64,000 nucleotides of DNA. Origin: JASLPR01 sp964496475. Its GTDB lineage: Bacteria > Chloroflexota > UBA11872 > VXNJ01. The DNA lies in the NCBI GenBank assembly GCA_964496475.1, contig CAZBZS010000003.1, positions 1 through 64,000 of the forward strand, given 5' to 3'. Under the pieces are notes generated by a model. It was given only the letters and a program-made list of their open reading frames with translations. It ran no database searches and was not told where the DNA came from. The position numbers were made by a program, and so were the translations under genes. Below are positions 17,268-26,908 of the stretch, in pieces. Numbering within the stretch: position 1 is the first letter of the stretch; each line of letters begins with the position of its first letter.

Positions 17268-18382
17268 CGGGGCCGGTCGAGGACGGATTCGTAGAGTTTG
17301 AGGACGCGATCGACGGTGTTCTCCCAGCTGAGTTCCCGGGCCCGCAGGCTGCCGCCGGCGCCCAGTTTGCGGGCGAATTCAGAGTCGGCGAACAGGCGGT
17401 CGATGGCGCGGGCTGTGGCGGCGACATCCCCTTGGGGGACGAGTAGACCGTTTTGTCCGCCGCGGACGGGCTCCTCGGCGCCGGACTCGCGCGTGCCGAC
17501 GACGGGGCGGGCGCAGGCATTGGCCTCGAGATAGACGAGGCCGAACCCATCGAAACTGGTGGCGCTGCTAAGGAAATGGGCCACGAAGACGGAGCAGCGA
17601 TGGTACAGATCGATCTTTTCGTCCTCCGTGATCTCGCCGCGAATCTCGACGGCGTGGCCGATATCCAAGGTTTTGATCTGGGCGCGGAGCCGATCCAGGT
17701 AAGAGCTACGTTCGAGCTGCCCGGCGATGATGTAGCGAGCGGTGGGATGCTTCTCCAGAACGCGGGCAAAGGCCTCGATGGAGATGTGAAGACCCTTGCG
17801 ATGCTTGACCATGCCGACCGTAAGGAGAAGTTTCTGCTGCCGGTGGGGAACGGCGCGGGACGGTCGGAAGTCAGCGATTTCGACGCCGAGCGGTACAACC
17901 TGCACGTCGCTAACCGGAAACTCGGCAGCGACGCGGCGGGCGGTGTACGCGCTGATGGCCATGAAGCCGCGAGCCCGGCGATAAGCCCGTTCCAAGAGGA
18001 TGCGCCGGGGGGTGGGGTGGATGGACGGCAGGCTGTATGTGCCCACCAGCGAGGCGACCAGCGGGACCCGGCGGGGCAGCACGGCGAGAGTCGGAAGGTA
18101 GGGCTCCACCAGGCAATGAATGATGTCGCAGCCGGCGGTGGCGCGGTAAAGGGCGGGGAACGTGCGGGCGAGGAGCTTGGACCAGTGGCGATCGCCGTAC
18201 ATGAAGGACCGCAGATCGCGGTGATCTGGATGGGCCGCGAGATCGGGATAGGCGCAGTAAGCGAGCGGCGATACGAGGCGGCAATCGACCCCGGCCGCGA
18301 TGAGACGGCGGGCAATCTCCCCGGCATAACGGCCCCAGCCGGTCGCGGGCTCGAGGGCGTCGGCTATCAGGCAGACCTTCAT
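17264..18382 (-). CDS. GT4-type glycosyltransferase
   Basis: A 372-residue GT-B enzyme beginning ATG with LIADALEPATGWGRYAGEI. The C-terminal half shows LTVGMVKHRKGLHISIEAF, LSSATSFDGFGLVYLEANACARPVVG split by the usual EX7E-like acidic positions, and GGQNGLLVPQGDVAATARAI. The residues around the first donor Glu are SFDGFGLVYLE, so Asp replaces one of the two Glu residues. It overlaps both neighbours by four bases. It belongs to the coupled array, expected at the cytosolic membrane face; donor and acceptor unknown. Confidence 0.87.
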   Translation of the reverse strand: MKVCLIADALEPATGWGRYAGEIARRLIAAGVDCRLVSPLAYCAYPDLAAHPDHRDLRSFMYGDRHWSKLLARTFPALYRATAGCDIIHCLVEPYLPTLAVLPRRVPLVASLVGTYSLPSIHPTPRRILLERAYRRARGFMAISAYTARRVAAEFPVSDVQVVPLGVEIADFRPSRAVPHRQQKLLLTVGMVKHRKGLHISIEAFARVLEKHPTARYIIAGQLERSSYLDRLRAQIKTLDIGHAVEIRGEITEDEKIDLYHRCSVFVAHFLSSATSFDGFGLVYLEANACARPVVGTRESGAEEPVRGGQNGLLVPQGDVAATARAIDRLFADSEFARKLGAGGSLRARELSWENTVDRVLKLYESVLDRPR

Positions 18383-20973
18383 GGGGAGGCCGGGGACTCA
18401 TTACCGGACACCCCGGCTGGCTGGCCGGGGCGCGAGCGGCGGTAAAAGAAGACTGTTAGGCCGATCAGGACGGCTAGTCCGGCAAGGCTCAGTTGAACGC
18501 CGGTATCGAAGAGTGGAGGCGCGTAGCTGAAGACGATTTTGCTTTCGCCGGCCGGGACGGCGACCGCGACGGCGAAGCGGTTGGCGGTGAGCAGCTCGAA
18601 TGGATAGTCGTTGACCTTGACGGACCAGCCGGGGAGACCGGCGCGGTTGAGAACGAGGATGGCGGGAGTTTCGGTGATGACCCGCAGATAGTGGCGGCCG
18701 GGCACGCCTTCGACAACCTGGATCGACAGAACCACATTTTCGGGAACTTCGCGGATGCCGGGGTCGCTGTCGAGGAAGACAGTACCGGGTGGAGATCGGG
18801 CAAGGCGGTCGAGAATCTCGTCGGTTGCGGCGGCCGGATCGGCGATCTGCCAGGCGGTGGCGAAGTAGTAGTCGCCGAGTGGATCGGGAACCTGATAGAT
18901 CCACACTTTCTGGCTAGCCTCAAATTCCTCGGGAATGGGAACCTCGAGAGTCAGTGCTGGGGCTCCGAGGGTGGCATCGAGATTGGTACCGCTGAGGATG
19001 GCCCCAACGTTTAGCGCGGCGAACACGGGGAGACGGTCGCGCAGGGTGGCGGCCTTGCTCTCTTCGGACTCAGTCGCGCTCACAGCATAGCCACGGATCG
19101 GGGAGCGTTCGCTGCCCAGATAGCTCAGGACTTCGGTCTGCCGGAGGGTCATGAGATTTTCGTAACCATCGATGGTCCGCAGACCCGAGCGGAGCGGCAG
19201 ATTCGGGGTAAGGACTTCCCGGAGGAAGAGAAATTCGAGGTGGTCGCGGTCGGCCGGAGACAGCAGCTCATCCCGGCCGGTCATGGAAAGTTCCCATTTG
19301 TCGGCAAGGCCGCGGAAGGAAAACAGCGCGGTCGACGGACGGGTCTGGAGGTAGGCGGCGGACTGGACCGGGACGCGCCAGTCGGCGGCGGAGACGCTGT
19401 CGATGCCGTGGCCCATGGAGAGGGTGACGTCGAGAACGAGAATGGCCGCCAGCAGAGGGGCGGCGCGGGAGGCAGTCCAGCGGCCAGAAGCGATCCGGCG
19501 CCACGCTAACGCGGCGGCGAGGGCGATGGCGATGGTGAATACCGGCGTCCAGCTCAGAACGGTGAAGGCCTGTTCGAGACGCTGGCGGGCGGCGGCGAAT
19601 ACGCCCTGCCACTCCATCGGAGTGGCGTACGCGCCGCGGCCCCCGACCAGGAAGCGGTCGATCCCGCGATTGAGGAAATCGCGGAGCGGTCCGATATTCA
19701 ATTCCAGGAACAGGGTCATGAGGATGAGGGCTCCGGCCAGTACGGCGGCATATAAGACGAACGCCCGGGGTAGCCAGCGCGTGATCGGGGGCGGGGCGGG
19801 CCGGGTGGCGAGGAGGGACTGGAGTCCGAAGGCGGATAGAAAGGCAAGAGAAAAACCGGCGAGGAGGATGAAGCGACTGGGTGCGCGAAAGAATCCGAAC
19901 AGGGGAAGCGCGTGCAGAGCGCGGAAGGCCGGAGTGAAGTCGCCGAGGGCCAGGAGCCAGGAACCCGCGAGCAGTACCGCGAGAAAGACGATGGCGCGCT
20001 GATGCCAGCGCCACGCCAGGGCGGCGATCACAAGCGGTGGAGTCAAGAGGCCCAGATAGGCCAGTGGTTCGGCCCGCAGCACGCCGCCGAATACGCGGGG
20101 CAGATCGAAGGCCGGGTAGACGTATCCAAAGAGCAACTGGAGGGGGTGGATCGCCCCCGCCGCGGCAACGCCGTAGTCAAGTCCGCCGGATCGCGTGGAC
20201 TCTTCCGTGATTACTAGAAGGGGCAGCAGTCGGACGGCGCCGATGGATAGACCCAGTCCGGCTGCGGCGGTCAGGAGAGCCAGGAGTCGCAAGGCGGGGA
20301 GGACGCCCTGATCCCGGAAGGTCCAGACGACGCGGCAGGCGCCGTAGATAGTGGCGGCCAGAGCCAGTAGAATAGCGATGTGTGGATGACCGGCAAGGAC
20401 GTTGACGGCGACAACGAGGGTGAGCGGCACGATGTAGGCACGCCGGCCCTGAGCGATGCGCTCGATGGCCAGTATCGCCGCGGGGAGGACGAAGAAAACG
20501 TCAGCAAAATTGAGGAAAAGGGACGTGGCGAAGACAAAAGGGCCAAACCCGTACAGGTAACCGGCGACGAATGCGGGCAGGCGGTCCAGTCCCCACGCGC
20601 GGCCGAGAGCATAGGCGGCGAGAGCTGCCAGGAGGAGTCCAAAGGCCGTCTCGGCATGATAGGCGAGGGGCATCGGAAGGATGCGGAGGAAGACCCAGGT
20701 CACCGGGTAAAACCAACCGAATTCGGAGAAAGCGATCGGAAATCCGCCCAGAATGGAGTCGGTCCAGACGGGAACCGCACCGGCGGCGAGGCTGGCCTGC
20801 AGGAATTCGTAATGGGGGCGATAGCTGATAAGGAAGTCGAGATCGAGCCAGGCGTGGCCCTCGAACAACAGGCGGCGGTAGAGGATCACTAGCGGAACGA
20901 GGTAGCCGAGGGGGACGCGGCCGGGCGGCAGGATGGCTACGATGGTACGGAGGGGGGAGAGCACGGTGCTCAC
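18379..20973 (-). CDS. YfhO-family large membrane protein
   Basis: I choose GTG 20973, which overlaps the preceding stop as GTGA like other junctions in this array; a longer frame begins at 21021. The 864-residue product has about twelve N-terminal membrane segments, with YRPHYEFLQASL and PVWTDSILGGFPI in the first outside loop. A long extracytoplasmic domain follows, and a last membrane helix ends in a basic tail (FFYRRSRPG). YfhO relatives act in glycosylation of lipoteichoic acid or other surface polymers, using polyprenyl-linked sugars outside the cell. That role is inferred from family resemblance and position. An LNRAGLPGWSVKVNDYP segment near the end fits the family. Confidence 0.75.
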   Translation of the reverse strand: MSTVLSPLRTIVAILPPGRVPLGYLVPLVILYRRLLFEGHAWLDLDFLISYRPHYEFLQASLAAGAVPVWTDSILGGFPIAFSEFGWFYPVTWVFLRILPMPLAYHAETAFGLLLAALAAYALGRAWGLDRLPAFVAGYLYGFGPFVFATSLFLNFADVFFVLPAAILAIERIAQGRRAYIVPLTLVVAVNVLAGHPHIAILLALAATIYGACRVVWTFRDQGVLPALRLLALLTAAAGLGLSIGAVRLLPLLVITEESTRSGGLDYGVAAAGAIHPLQLLFGYVYPAFDLPRVFGGVLRAEPLAYLGLLTPPLVIAALAWRWHQRAIVFLAVLLAGSWLLALGDFTPAFRALHALPLFGFFRAPSRFILLAGFSLAFLSAFGLQSLLATRPAPPPITRWLPRAFVLYAAVLAGALILMTLFLELNIGPLRDFLNRGIDRFLVGGRGAYATPMEWQGVFAAARQRLEQAFTVLSWTPVFTIAIALAAALAWRRIASGRWTASRAAPLLAAILVLDVTLSMGHGIDSVSAADWRVPVQSAAYLQTRPSTALFSFRGLADKWELSMTGRDELLSPADRDHLEFLFLREVLTPNLPLRSGLRTIDGYENLMTLRQTEVLSYLGSERSPIRGYAVSATESEESKAATLRDRLPVFAALNVGAILSGTNLDATLGAPALTLEVPIPEEFEASQKVWIYQVPDPLGDYYFATAWQIADPAAATDEILDRLARSPPGTVFLDSDPGIREVPENVVLSIQVVEGVPGRHYLRVITETPAILVLNRAGLPGWSVKVNDYPFELLTANRFAVAVAVPAGESKIVFSYAPPLFDTGVQLSLAGLAVLIGLTVFFYRRSRPGQPAGVSGNESPASP

Positions 20974-22193
20974 GGCAGGGCCGCGAGGAATTCCGCTATG
21001 CGCCGGGCGCGGACGGGCCAAGCGAAGGCGGAAGCGTGTTCGCGGGCGGAGGCGGCGAGTCGGTGAGCCAAATCGGGTTCGTCGCCAAGGCGGACGATGG
21101 CCGCCGCAAGAGCGGCGGGATCGTCGGCCGGCACCAGCAGGGCGTGCTCGTCGGGCTCTACAACCTCTCGGATGGAGGGTAGGTCGGATGCCACCAGCGG
21201 CCGGCCGGAGGCCAAGTATTCGAAGAGCTTAAGAGGCGAAGTGTAGGCGACGGAAATGTCGCTGTGGCCAGAATTTGGAAGCACCACGACATCTGCGGCC
21301 GCGACATACAGAGCGGAGTCACGCTGGGGCAAGTGGCCGCGGACGTGAAGGCGCTCGCCGCCGGCCAGGCCCTCGAGACGGTGAAGATCGTCACCGATGC
21401 CGCCGACGACATGGACTTCCCAGTGCGCGGGTAGGAGGGAGGCGGTGGCGGCGAGGGTGTCCGCACCCTTCCAGCGATAGAAATGCCCGGTGTAGGCGGC
21501 GACGCGGGCGTCGCCGGGGATGCCCAGCCGGGAACGAGCCGCGGCGCGGTCAGGGAGGGCCGCGAACGTGGCTAGATTGACCCCATCGCGAGCGACGAGG
21601 AGACAGGCCGGGTCGAACCCGAGAGCGTGGTACCAGTCGCGTAAGTGATCGGAAATGGCGACTACGGCGTCGGCCCGGCGGGCTGCCCAGAGATGCAGTC
21701 GGCGGGAGGGGCCGGATCGAGGGAGCGTGTGGACTTCAAATATGAATATGCGATCGCGACGCCGAGAAAGCAGCGCCAGGACGGTGAGGACAAAGAGATC
21801 GCGGGAGTAGATGACGCCGCCCGGCAGGCGGGCGACGAACAGAAAGGCGGACAGGGCAAAAGTCCAGAGCTGGAGCAGGTGGGCGATGAGCGGGATCGGG
21901 AAACGATCGAAAGCTGGCCAATCGATGGTCACGCGCTTTACGGCGTCGACGCAGGGCAGCCCGATGAGGCCGAAATCGCGGGGCACGTCGTAGTAGTCAA
22001 ACGGATCGGCGACGGTGCACATGGCGTCGGTGTTGGCGCGGCGGGGGTATATCACTCGGACTTTGTCGTATACACGGCTGAACGCGGCCGCCATTTGCAC
22101 GATTTGGATGACGTGGGCCTTTTCGCCGGGGATGCGGGCGTTGGCGACGATGGTGAGCTGGCCCGCGAGCTGGGCGGGGGGGCTAGAGCTCAA
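20970..22193 (-). CDS. GT4-type glycosyltransferase
   Basis: A 407-residue GT-B enzyme. The N-terminal half has NARIPGEKAHVIQIVQMAAAF and a hydrophobic stretch at about residues 105-125, which may seat it on the membrane. The C-terminal half shows AYTGHFYRWKGADTLAATASL, VVGGIGDDLHRL, VLPNSGHSDISVAYTSPLKLFEYLA and GRPLVASDLPSIREVV, a layout of the GT4 subgroup in which SPLKLFEY replaces the usual second Glu block. The 3' end overlaps YfhO by four bases, and its 5' side overlaps the toroid protein by eleven. Sugar specificity unknown. Confidence 0.85.
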   Translation of the reverse strand: MSSSPPAQLAGQLTIVANARIPGEKAHVIQIVQMAAAFSRVYDKVRVIYPRRANTDAMCTVADPFDYYDVPRDFGLIGLPCVDAVKRVTIDWPAFDRFPIPLIAHLLQLWTFALSAFLFVARLPGGVIYSRDLFVLTVLALLSRRRDRIFIFEVHTLPRSGPSRRLHLWAARRADAVVAISDHLRDWYHALGFDPACLLVARDGVNLATFAALPDRAAARSRLGIPGDARVAAYTGHFYRWKGADTLAATASLLPAHWEVHVVGGIGDDLHRLEGLAGGERLHVRGHLPQRDSALYVAAADVVVLPNSGHSDISVAYTSPLKLFEYLASGRPLVASDLPSIREVVEPDEHALLVPADDPAALAAAIVRLGDEPDLAHRLAASAREHASAFAWPVRARRIAEFLAALP

Positions 22194-24012
22194 AACGGAT
22201 CCGGATGCTGGCCGGCGCGCCGCGGGGATGGAAGGTCACGCCGTCCGAGGACGTGTCCCAGTCGCAGTCGGGATCGCAGAGCAAGTCGCGGGCCCCGGGC
22301 GGGGGGCGGAAGTGAATGGGGCGGTCGAAGTCGGCGGTGGTGAGGGTCTCATCGACCAGAAGGCGTTCGCCGTCGAGGCGGTAGCTTCGGCTGAGGGGGA
22401 GACCGTCGACCGCGAGACCATCCGCGGCGGCCACGACAGTGTTGACCCGCGCTCCGTCCGCCAGCGTCTGAACCTGGCAGTCGCGAGCGTGGCGGCTGTG
22501 GCTGACCGGGGTGAGAGCGACCGCGGCTTCAGCGCGGATATCCGAGGCCAGAGCGCGGAGGGCGTCGAATGGCCGTCCGGACTTGAGCCGGGTACGGGCG
22601 GTGTAGAGGCGGAAGCGAAGATCGCGGCCGGGAAGGTTTTGCCGAAGATAGCCGTCGATGTTCGACCGGAAATTCGAGCCGGCGGACACGTACCAGCCGG
22701 GGACCTGACGCTCGGGCAGCGTCCAGCGTTCGACCAGATTGCGCCATCCCGAAGACCGGCGTCCCAGGTAGACGATTTCGCCACCTCCGGCCTGCGCGCC
22801 GTAGAGCAGGTTGCGCTCTCCGGTGGAGACGGCCAGCAGGGCACAGGCGGAGGCGGTTTGCAGGCGCACGAGACCGCCGTCGGGAAAGGTTTGAGTGGAT
22901 TGGTCGGGGAGGTGATGGGAGGGGGCATGGCCGGGAGTCAACTGAGCGAGTTCGGCCGCCCGGGCGAGCCAGGCCACGTCGGCGGTGTGGAAGTGGCGGC
23001 AGTTGAAGCCCTGGGGCCCGGAGGGGACTCCTCGAAAGGCTCCGTCATCGTCCCGGGTTTCCAGGAGCCGGCCCAGGAGATTCGCCAGCACATCGCCGGT
23101 GGCGTCGGGATCGGCGAGGGCGGCGATGACGTAGAGATCGTACGGATGGCTGCCGGCTTCCAGCGGCCCCTGCCAGAACCAGGGCTTGGAATCGAGTAGA
23201 AGGGGTTTGAAACCTTCGGGAGAGACGACGGCAAGGAGGAAGTCGAGCCCGCGTTCGAAATTAGCGGCGAAAGCGTCTGGTTCGTCGCAGAGCAGACGCG
23301 CGTGATGGGCGAAAGCCAGGTGGCGGGAGTGGTAATAGACGGTGGCGCCAGCGGCCCCGGGATGCAGGCCGTGTTCGACGGCGGTGGGGTGATAGGGAAA
23401 CGAACCGTCGGGATACTGGTCGGCGAAGGAAACATCCAGCGATCGCATCACCGTTTCCTTCCAGGCCGGCTCGCCGGTGAGGCGGTAGGCCGAGGCGAGC
23501 CCCATGGCTCCCCAGAGTCGCTGATTGGTGACCTCCTTCGTGACGGAGGCGTCGACCAGATAGGTATCGCAATTGCGGGTGATGGTGGCTTCGAGGCGGC
23601 GGCGGAGCTCGTCGTCGACGCGGTCGGAAAACTGGAGCAGGAACGTGGCCACAGCGTCGGTGCAATCGCCGCTGTCGATGACGCTGGTGGACATGTTGTT
23701 GGGGTCGAGGCGGCCTGGATGGTAAATCCAGGCGCCGTGCTCCGGATCGGGCGCCAGGCGGGCGTCGGTGGTCAGTGCGCGAGCGCGGGCGCGATGGAAA
23801 TATTTGTAGTCCCCAGTGAGGGCGTGGAGGGCGGCGTCAACGACTATTGACCGGGCGGAGCGGCCGGTGTGATCGACGCGGTGCTCGGGGCAGACCAAGC
23901 GCCCATCGGAACCTATGATGTTGTGAAAATAGTCGGACACACCGACCAGAGCACGTTGTACCTCCGGGAGCAGGCTGCCGGTGAAGGGTCGGGAGGACAC
24001 GGTGTCGGTCAC
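22183..24012 (-). CDS. Alpha,alpha-toroid protein, heparinase II/III or polysaccharide-lyase-like
   Basis: The start chosen is GTG 24012, one base after the acyltransferase stop; a frame to 24147 would run deep into that gene. The 609-residue protein has repeated helical pairs with WGAMGLASAYRLTGEPAWKE, YPDGSFPYHPTAVEHG, and YDLYVIAALADP followed by FNCRHFHTADVAWLARA, as in alpha-helical toroid domains. The second half is predicted beta-rich, with VYLGRRSSGWRNLVERW and a final FHPRGAPASIRIRFEL. Heparinase II/III and alginate-lyase relatives have this two-part layout. No signal peptide is seen, so it may act inside the cell or on a glycan intermediate. The catalytic residues cannot be assigned. 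Confidence 0.6.
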   Translation of the reverse strand: MTDTVSSRPFTGSLLPEVQRALVGVSDYFHNIIGSDGRLVCPEHRVDHTGRSARSIVVDAALHALTGDYKYFHRARARALTTDARLAPDPEHGAWIYHPGRLDPNNMSTSVIDSGDCTDAVATFLLQFSDRVDDELRRRLEATITRNCDTYLVDASVTKEVTNQRLWGAMGLASAYRLTGEPAWKETVMRSLDVSFADQYPDGSFPYHPTAVEHGLHPGAAGATVYYHSRHLAFAHHARLLCDEPDAFAANFERGLDFLLAVVSPEGFKPLLLDSKPWFWQGPLEAGSHPYDLYVIAALADPDATGDVLANLLGRLLETRDDDGAFRGVPSGPQGFNCRHFHTADVAWLARAAELAQLTPGHAPSHHLPDQSTQTFPDGGLVRLQTASACALLAVSTGERNLLYGAQAGGGEIVYLGRRSSGWRNLVERWTLPERQVPGWYVSAGSNFRSNIDGYLRQNLPGRDLRFRLYTARTRLKSGRPFDALRALASDIRAEAAVALTPVSHSRHARDCQVQTLADGARVNTVVAAADGLAVDGLPLSRSYRLDGERLLVDETLTTADFDRPIHFRPPPGARDLLCDPDCDWDTSSDGVTFHPRGAPASIRIRFEL

Positions 24013-24013
24013 C

Positions 24014-24619
24014 TCAGTTGCGCTCCCCGACCTTTTCGGCGGGCACGCCGGCCACAATGGCATAAGGCTCAACATCGCGAGTGACCACCGACCGGACGGC
24101 CACCACCGCTCCGTCGCCGATGGTGATGCCGGGAAGGATGACGACATCGCTGTAGATCATCACATCTGAGCCGACGACGACCGGGGCGGTGTTGACCGGG
24201 GATTCCAGCACCGGAATCTCGCGGGATTCAGTCTGGTGGGTGTGGGTGTAAATGCTACAAGCGCGCCCGATATGGGTGCCGTCGCCGATGGTGATGTCGG
24301 ACGAACAATCCAGGTGGCAGTCGGAAAGGATCTGGGAACCTACGCCGATAGAGAGAGTGGCTTCGCCAGAGATCTCGCCGTCGCGTCCGATGCGCACGTC
24401 ACGCTTGATCTCGGCGCCGTCGGCGAATCTCAGGCGCACTCCGCGGGGATAGTAGAAGCGGGCATGCAAGACGACATCGTCGCTCAGTTCGATATTGGGC
24501 TGCAGGGACATCAGGAGATGACGAAGGGCGACGATTCGATGCTGATAGGAAGGCACCTGTTCGATGTCCGGAAGCTGGAGGACCAAGCGGGCGAGCAGGC
24601 GGAAAATCAGAAAATTCAT
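24014..24619 (-). CDS. Hexapeptide-repeat acyltransferase (WcaF/maltose acetyltransferase-like)
   Basis: A 201-residue left-handed beta-helix protein. Imperfect hexapeptides run from about residue 75 (IGRDGEISGEATLSIGVG) to 190. The DGTHIGRACSIYTHTH segment is where the acetyl-CoA enzymes hold a catalytic His, and the final coils read GSDVMIYSDVVILPGITIGDGAVVAVRSVV in pieces, followed by AIVAGVPAEKVGERN. It probably O-acetylates a sugar residue, using acetyl-CoA. The N-terminal 60 residues are helical. It sits directly before the toroid gene and overlaps the upstream glycosyltransferase by four bases. Confidence 0.85.
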   Translation of the reverse strand: MNFLIFRLLARLVLQLPDIEQVPSYQHRIVALRHLLMSLQPNIELSDDVVLHARFYYPRGVRLRFADGAEIKRDVRIGRDGEISGEATLSIGVGSQILSDCHLDCSSDITIGDGTHIGRACSIYTHTHQTESREIPVLESPVNTAPVVVGSDVMIYSDVVILPGITIGDGAVVAVRSVVTRDVEPYAIVAGVPAEKVGERN

Positions 24620-25731
24620 AAGACCTTGCTTTCATTTTCGACGGCCGTGGCGCCGGGGGTATGTCCCCGAACCAGAGACAGGAGCACGCCGACAAGACGA
24701 TCGGCAAAGCCCTCTAGGCCGTGCGCGTGCTCTATGTTTTCCATCAAATCCGCGGCGATACGTTTTCGAGAGTCATCGTCATCGAGAAGGCGGGCTAGAC
24801 ACGTGGCCAGGATCGAGGGATCGTCGCCGTCGAAAAGCAGATTAGCGGCATGCTGGCCTAAGAGGTCGGCGAAAGAGGGATTGTTGGTAACCACCGGAAC
24901 GCCGGCGGCCAGGGATTCAAGCGCGCTCTTATCCAGCGCCGGGACGGCCCTGCAGGACACAGTGAGCGTGGAGCGCGCGTATAGCGACGGCATGTCGGCC
25001 CCGGAAACACCGCCCAGAAACGTCACCCGTGGCCCGAGATCGAGGCGGTCAACCTCGTGCTTGAGCCCGGCTAGGTAGTCACGATCGGCCGGATAGAAAG
25101 GTTCACCGGCAATCTCGACGACGGGTCGCGCGGGGTGATCGCGAAGAGCCGGGGCGGCCAGCGCGCGTATTAGAAGTTCGACCTGCTTGAGCGAGGTGAG
25201 TCGAGCTGCCAGGGAGATGAGAGGCGGGTCGTCTGGAGATAACGGAGAGCCGCGCAAGCGGGCGGTGTCGATCCCGTGACCGAGCACCGCGGGAATGGAA
25301 TCGGGCACCGGATAGCTGTCGGCGGAGGCGGTGAGGGGCAAATTGATCAGGCGATGGGCAAGACGGAGGGCGCGGGTGAGCCCGTGGCTGGTGTACCAGA
25401 GGGCCAGCGGCCTGTTTCCCAGCTTGCAGAACGGCCACGCCAGCAGCGCGAAGGTGGGGACCATGTGGGCGAACACGACATCAACCTGTCGGCTGGCCAC
25501 GAGGCGCAGGAGTTGCCAGCAGAGCCGCATGACGACCGCGAAACGCGATCCTCCCTCGGCGCACCGCAGGGGAATGACGGTGACGTTGGCGGGCAGGTCG
25601 GGTGAGCGGACGCGGGAAGCGAGGATGGTGAGATGGTCGCAGCGGGCGGCGATGGCAGCCGCCCAGTCGTGGGCGACCCGCATGTTGGAACTGGCCGGGT
25701 CAAGCTCCTGGGTGATCATCAGGACTTTCAT
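24616..25731 (-). CDS. GT4-type glycosyltransferase
   Basis: A 371-residue GT-B enzyme starting ATG with MITQELDPASSNMRVAHDWAA. Its donor half has SLAARLTSLKQVELLIRALAA, FLGGVSGADMPSLYARSTLTV, and the segment SCRAVPALDKSALESLAAGVPV where the usual EX7E becomes DKSALESLA. PVVTNNPSFADLL follows. The changed acidic residues suggest a divergent donor pocket. It overlaps both neighbours by four bases. It should act at the cytosolic membrane face; substrate unknown. Confidence 0.85.
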   Translation of the reverse strand: MKVLMITQELDPASSNMRVAHDWAAAIAARCDHLTILASRVRSPDLPANVTVIPLRCAEGGSRFAVVMRLCWQLLRLVASRQVDVVFAHMVPTFALLAWPFCKLGNRPLALWYTSHGLTRALRLAHRLINLPLTASADSYPVPDSIPAVLGHGIDTARLRGSPLSPDDPPLISLAARLTSLKQVELLIRALAAPALRDHPARPVVEIAGEPFYPADRDYLAGLKHEVDRLDLGPRVTFLGGVSGADMPSLYARSTLTVSCRAVPALDKSALESLAAGVPVVTNNPSFADLLGQHAANLLFDGDDPSILATCLARLLDDDDSRKRIAADLMENIEHAHGLEGFADRLVGVLLSLVRGHTPGATAVENESKVL

Positions 25732-26888
25732 GCGGTGCGCCGCCGTTCCTGCTCTTCGGCAAGGCGGAGGTAGGCCTGAGCGTAGTTGTCCAGCGTGGTC
25801 TTACGCTCGAAGGGCTGAACGGCGTCGCGAGACAGGCGGGCCATGCGGGCGGCGCCGGCCGGGTCGTTGAGAATTTCGAGCACGGCGGTGGCGATGTCGA
25901 TGGGCTGCCAGTCGACCAGCCGGCCGGTGAGCCCGTCGTCGAGGAGTTCGGGCATGATGCCGACCGGCGTCGAGACTACGGGAGTGCCGCAGGCCATGGC
26001 CTCAAGGCAGACGCGGGGCCCGCCCTCTGAGTACGAGGTGCAGAGCAACAGGCGGGAACGCCGGTAGCAATCGGCGAGATCGGCGGGGGATTCGACCCAC
26101 AGCCGCATTTCGAAGCGGTCGCCGAAACCCCGCTGCTGTAGGTCGGACTTCAAGGCTGCCGCCCGGGGACCGTCGCCAACGACCAGAAAGCGAATCTCCG
26201 GCAGCGCCCGGGCGACGATGGCGGCGGAGCTGGCGAGGAGGTCCAGGCCTTTGTTGGAATCGAGCCGTCCGCAAAACAGGACATCCCAGGACGGTTCAGC
26301 AGCGCTTTCAGCGTTTTCCGCACTCCCGGCTGGACGGAATACCTCGAAATCCAGATAAACGGACGGGAGGACGAGAATCTTGTCGGTCGGAACTCCCCAT
26401 CGCCTGAGGAGAGCGGGCATCTGCACGTTATTCACGGCGCGAAAGGCGGTGGCACGGTAGCGGGCGCGTTTTACGTAGTAGCGGGCGATCCATTTCTGGG
26501 CGCGTTCCTTGATCGAGCCGGCTCGGGGATAGCCGGGTACATGGTGGATTTCGGAGACGTATGGGATGCCGAGATGGGAGCGGATTTCCATCGCGGCGAA
26601 TCCGTTACTAAAAACGCCATGGTCGTGGCTGATGGCCAGAGAGTAGCGCCGTTGCCCGGCCAACTCCTTGACCATGCCAACGATGAACCGGCGCTGCGCG
26701 AAACGGGAGAGGGGAGAGGGGTGGATGTAGACGTTGTCGAAGAGGGTGGTGGGCCGGGCGTCCGGATGGCCGGGAGTGAGGACATCGATCCGGTCCCAGT
26801 GCGAAGCGAGTCCGGCCAGGGTGGTGTGGAACGCGCCGACTCGACCCCGAGCAATATCGCGGTCGCCGCTGTACATGAGCAGGTTCAA
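25728..26888 (-). CDS. GT4-type glycosyltransferase, first gene after the in-cluster promoter
   Basis: A 386-residue GT-B enzyme with LLMYSGDRDIARGRVGAFHTT at the start. The donor half shows LFCGRLDSNKGLDLLASSA, VVGDGPRAAALKSDL, LCTSYSEGGPRVCLEAMACGTPVVSTPVG (EX7E intact as EGGPRVCLE), and the LLDDGLTGRLVDW tail motif. The open frame begins with TTG 26888; an ATG at 26876 is an alternative. Neither has a strong ribosome site. A sigma-70-like promoter (26909-26937) would start RNA only about 14 bases upstream. The 3' end overlaps the next start by four bases. Confidence 0.86.
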   Translation of the reverse strand: MNLLMYSGDRDIARGRVGAFHTTLAGLASHWDRIDVLTPGHPDARPTTLFDNVYIHPSPLSRFAQRRFIVGMVKELAGQRRYSLAISHDHGVFSNGFAAMEIRSHLGIPYVSEIHHVPGYPRAGSIKERAQKWIARYYVKRARYRATAFRAVNNVQMPALLRRWGVPTDKILVLPSVYLDFEVFRPAGSAENAESAAEPSWDVLFCGRLDSNKGLDLLASSAAIVARALPEIRFLVVGDGPRAAALKSDLQQRGFGDRFEMRLWVESPADLADCYRRSRLLLCTSYSEGGPRVCLEAMACGTPVVSTPVGIMPELLDDGLTGRLVDWQPIDIATAVLEILNDPAGAARMARLSRDAVQPFERKTTLDNYAQAYLRLAEEQERRRTA

Positions 26889-26908
26889 GCCGTGAATAAC
26901 CGCCAGAG

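Noticed and set aside
22015..23199. Plus-strand open frame (394 codons)
   Set aside because: Antisense to the toroid protein and the neighbouring glycosyltransferase.
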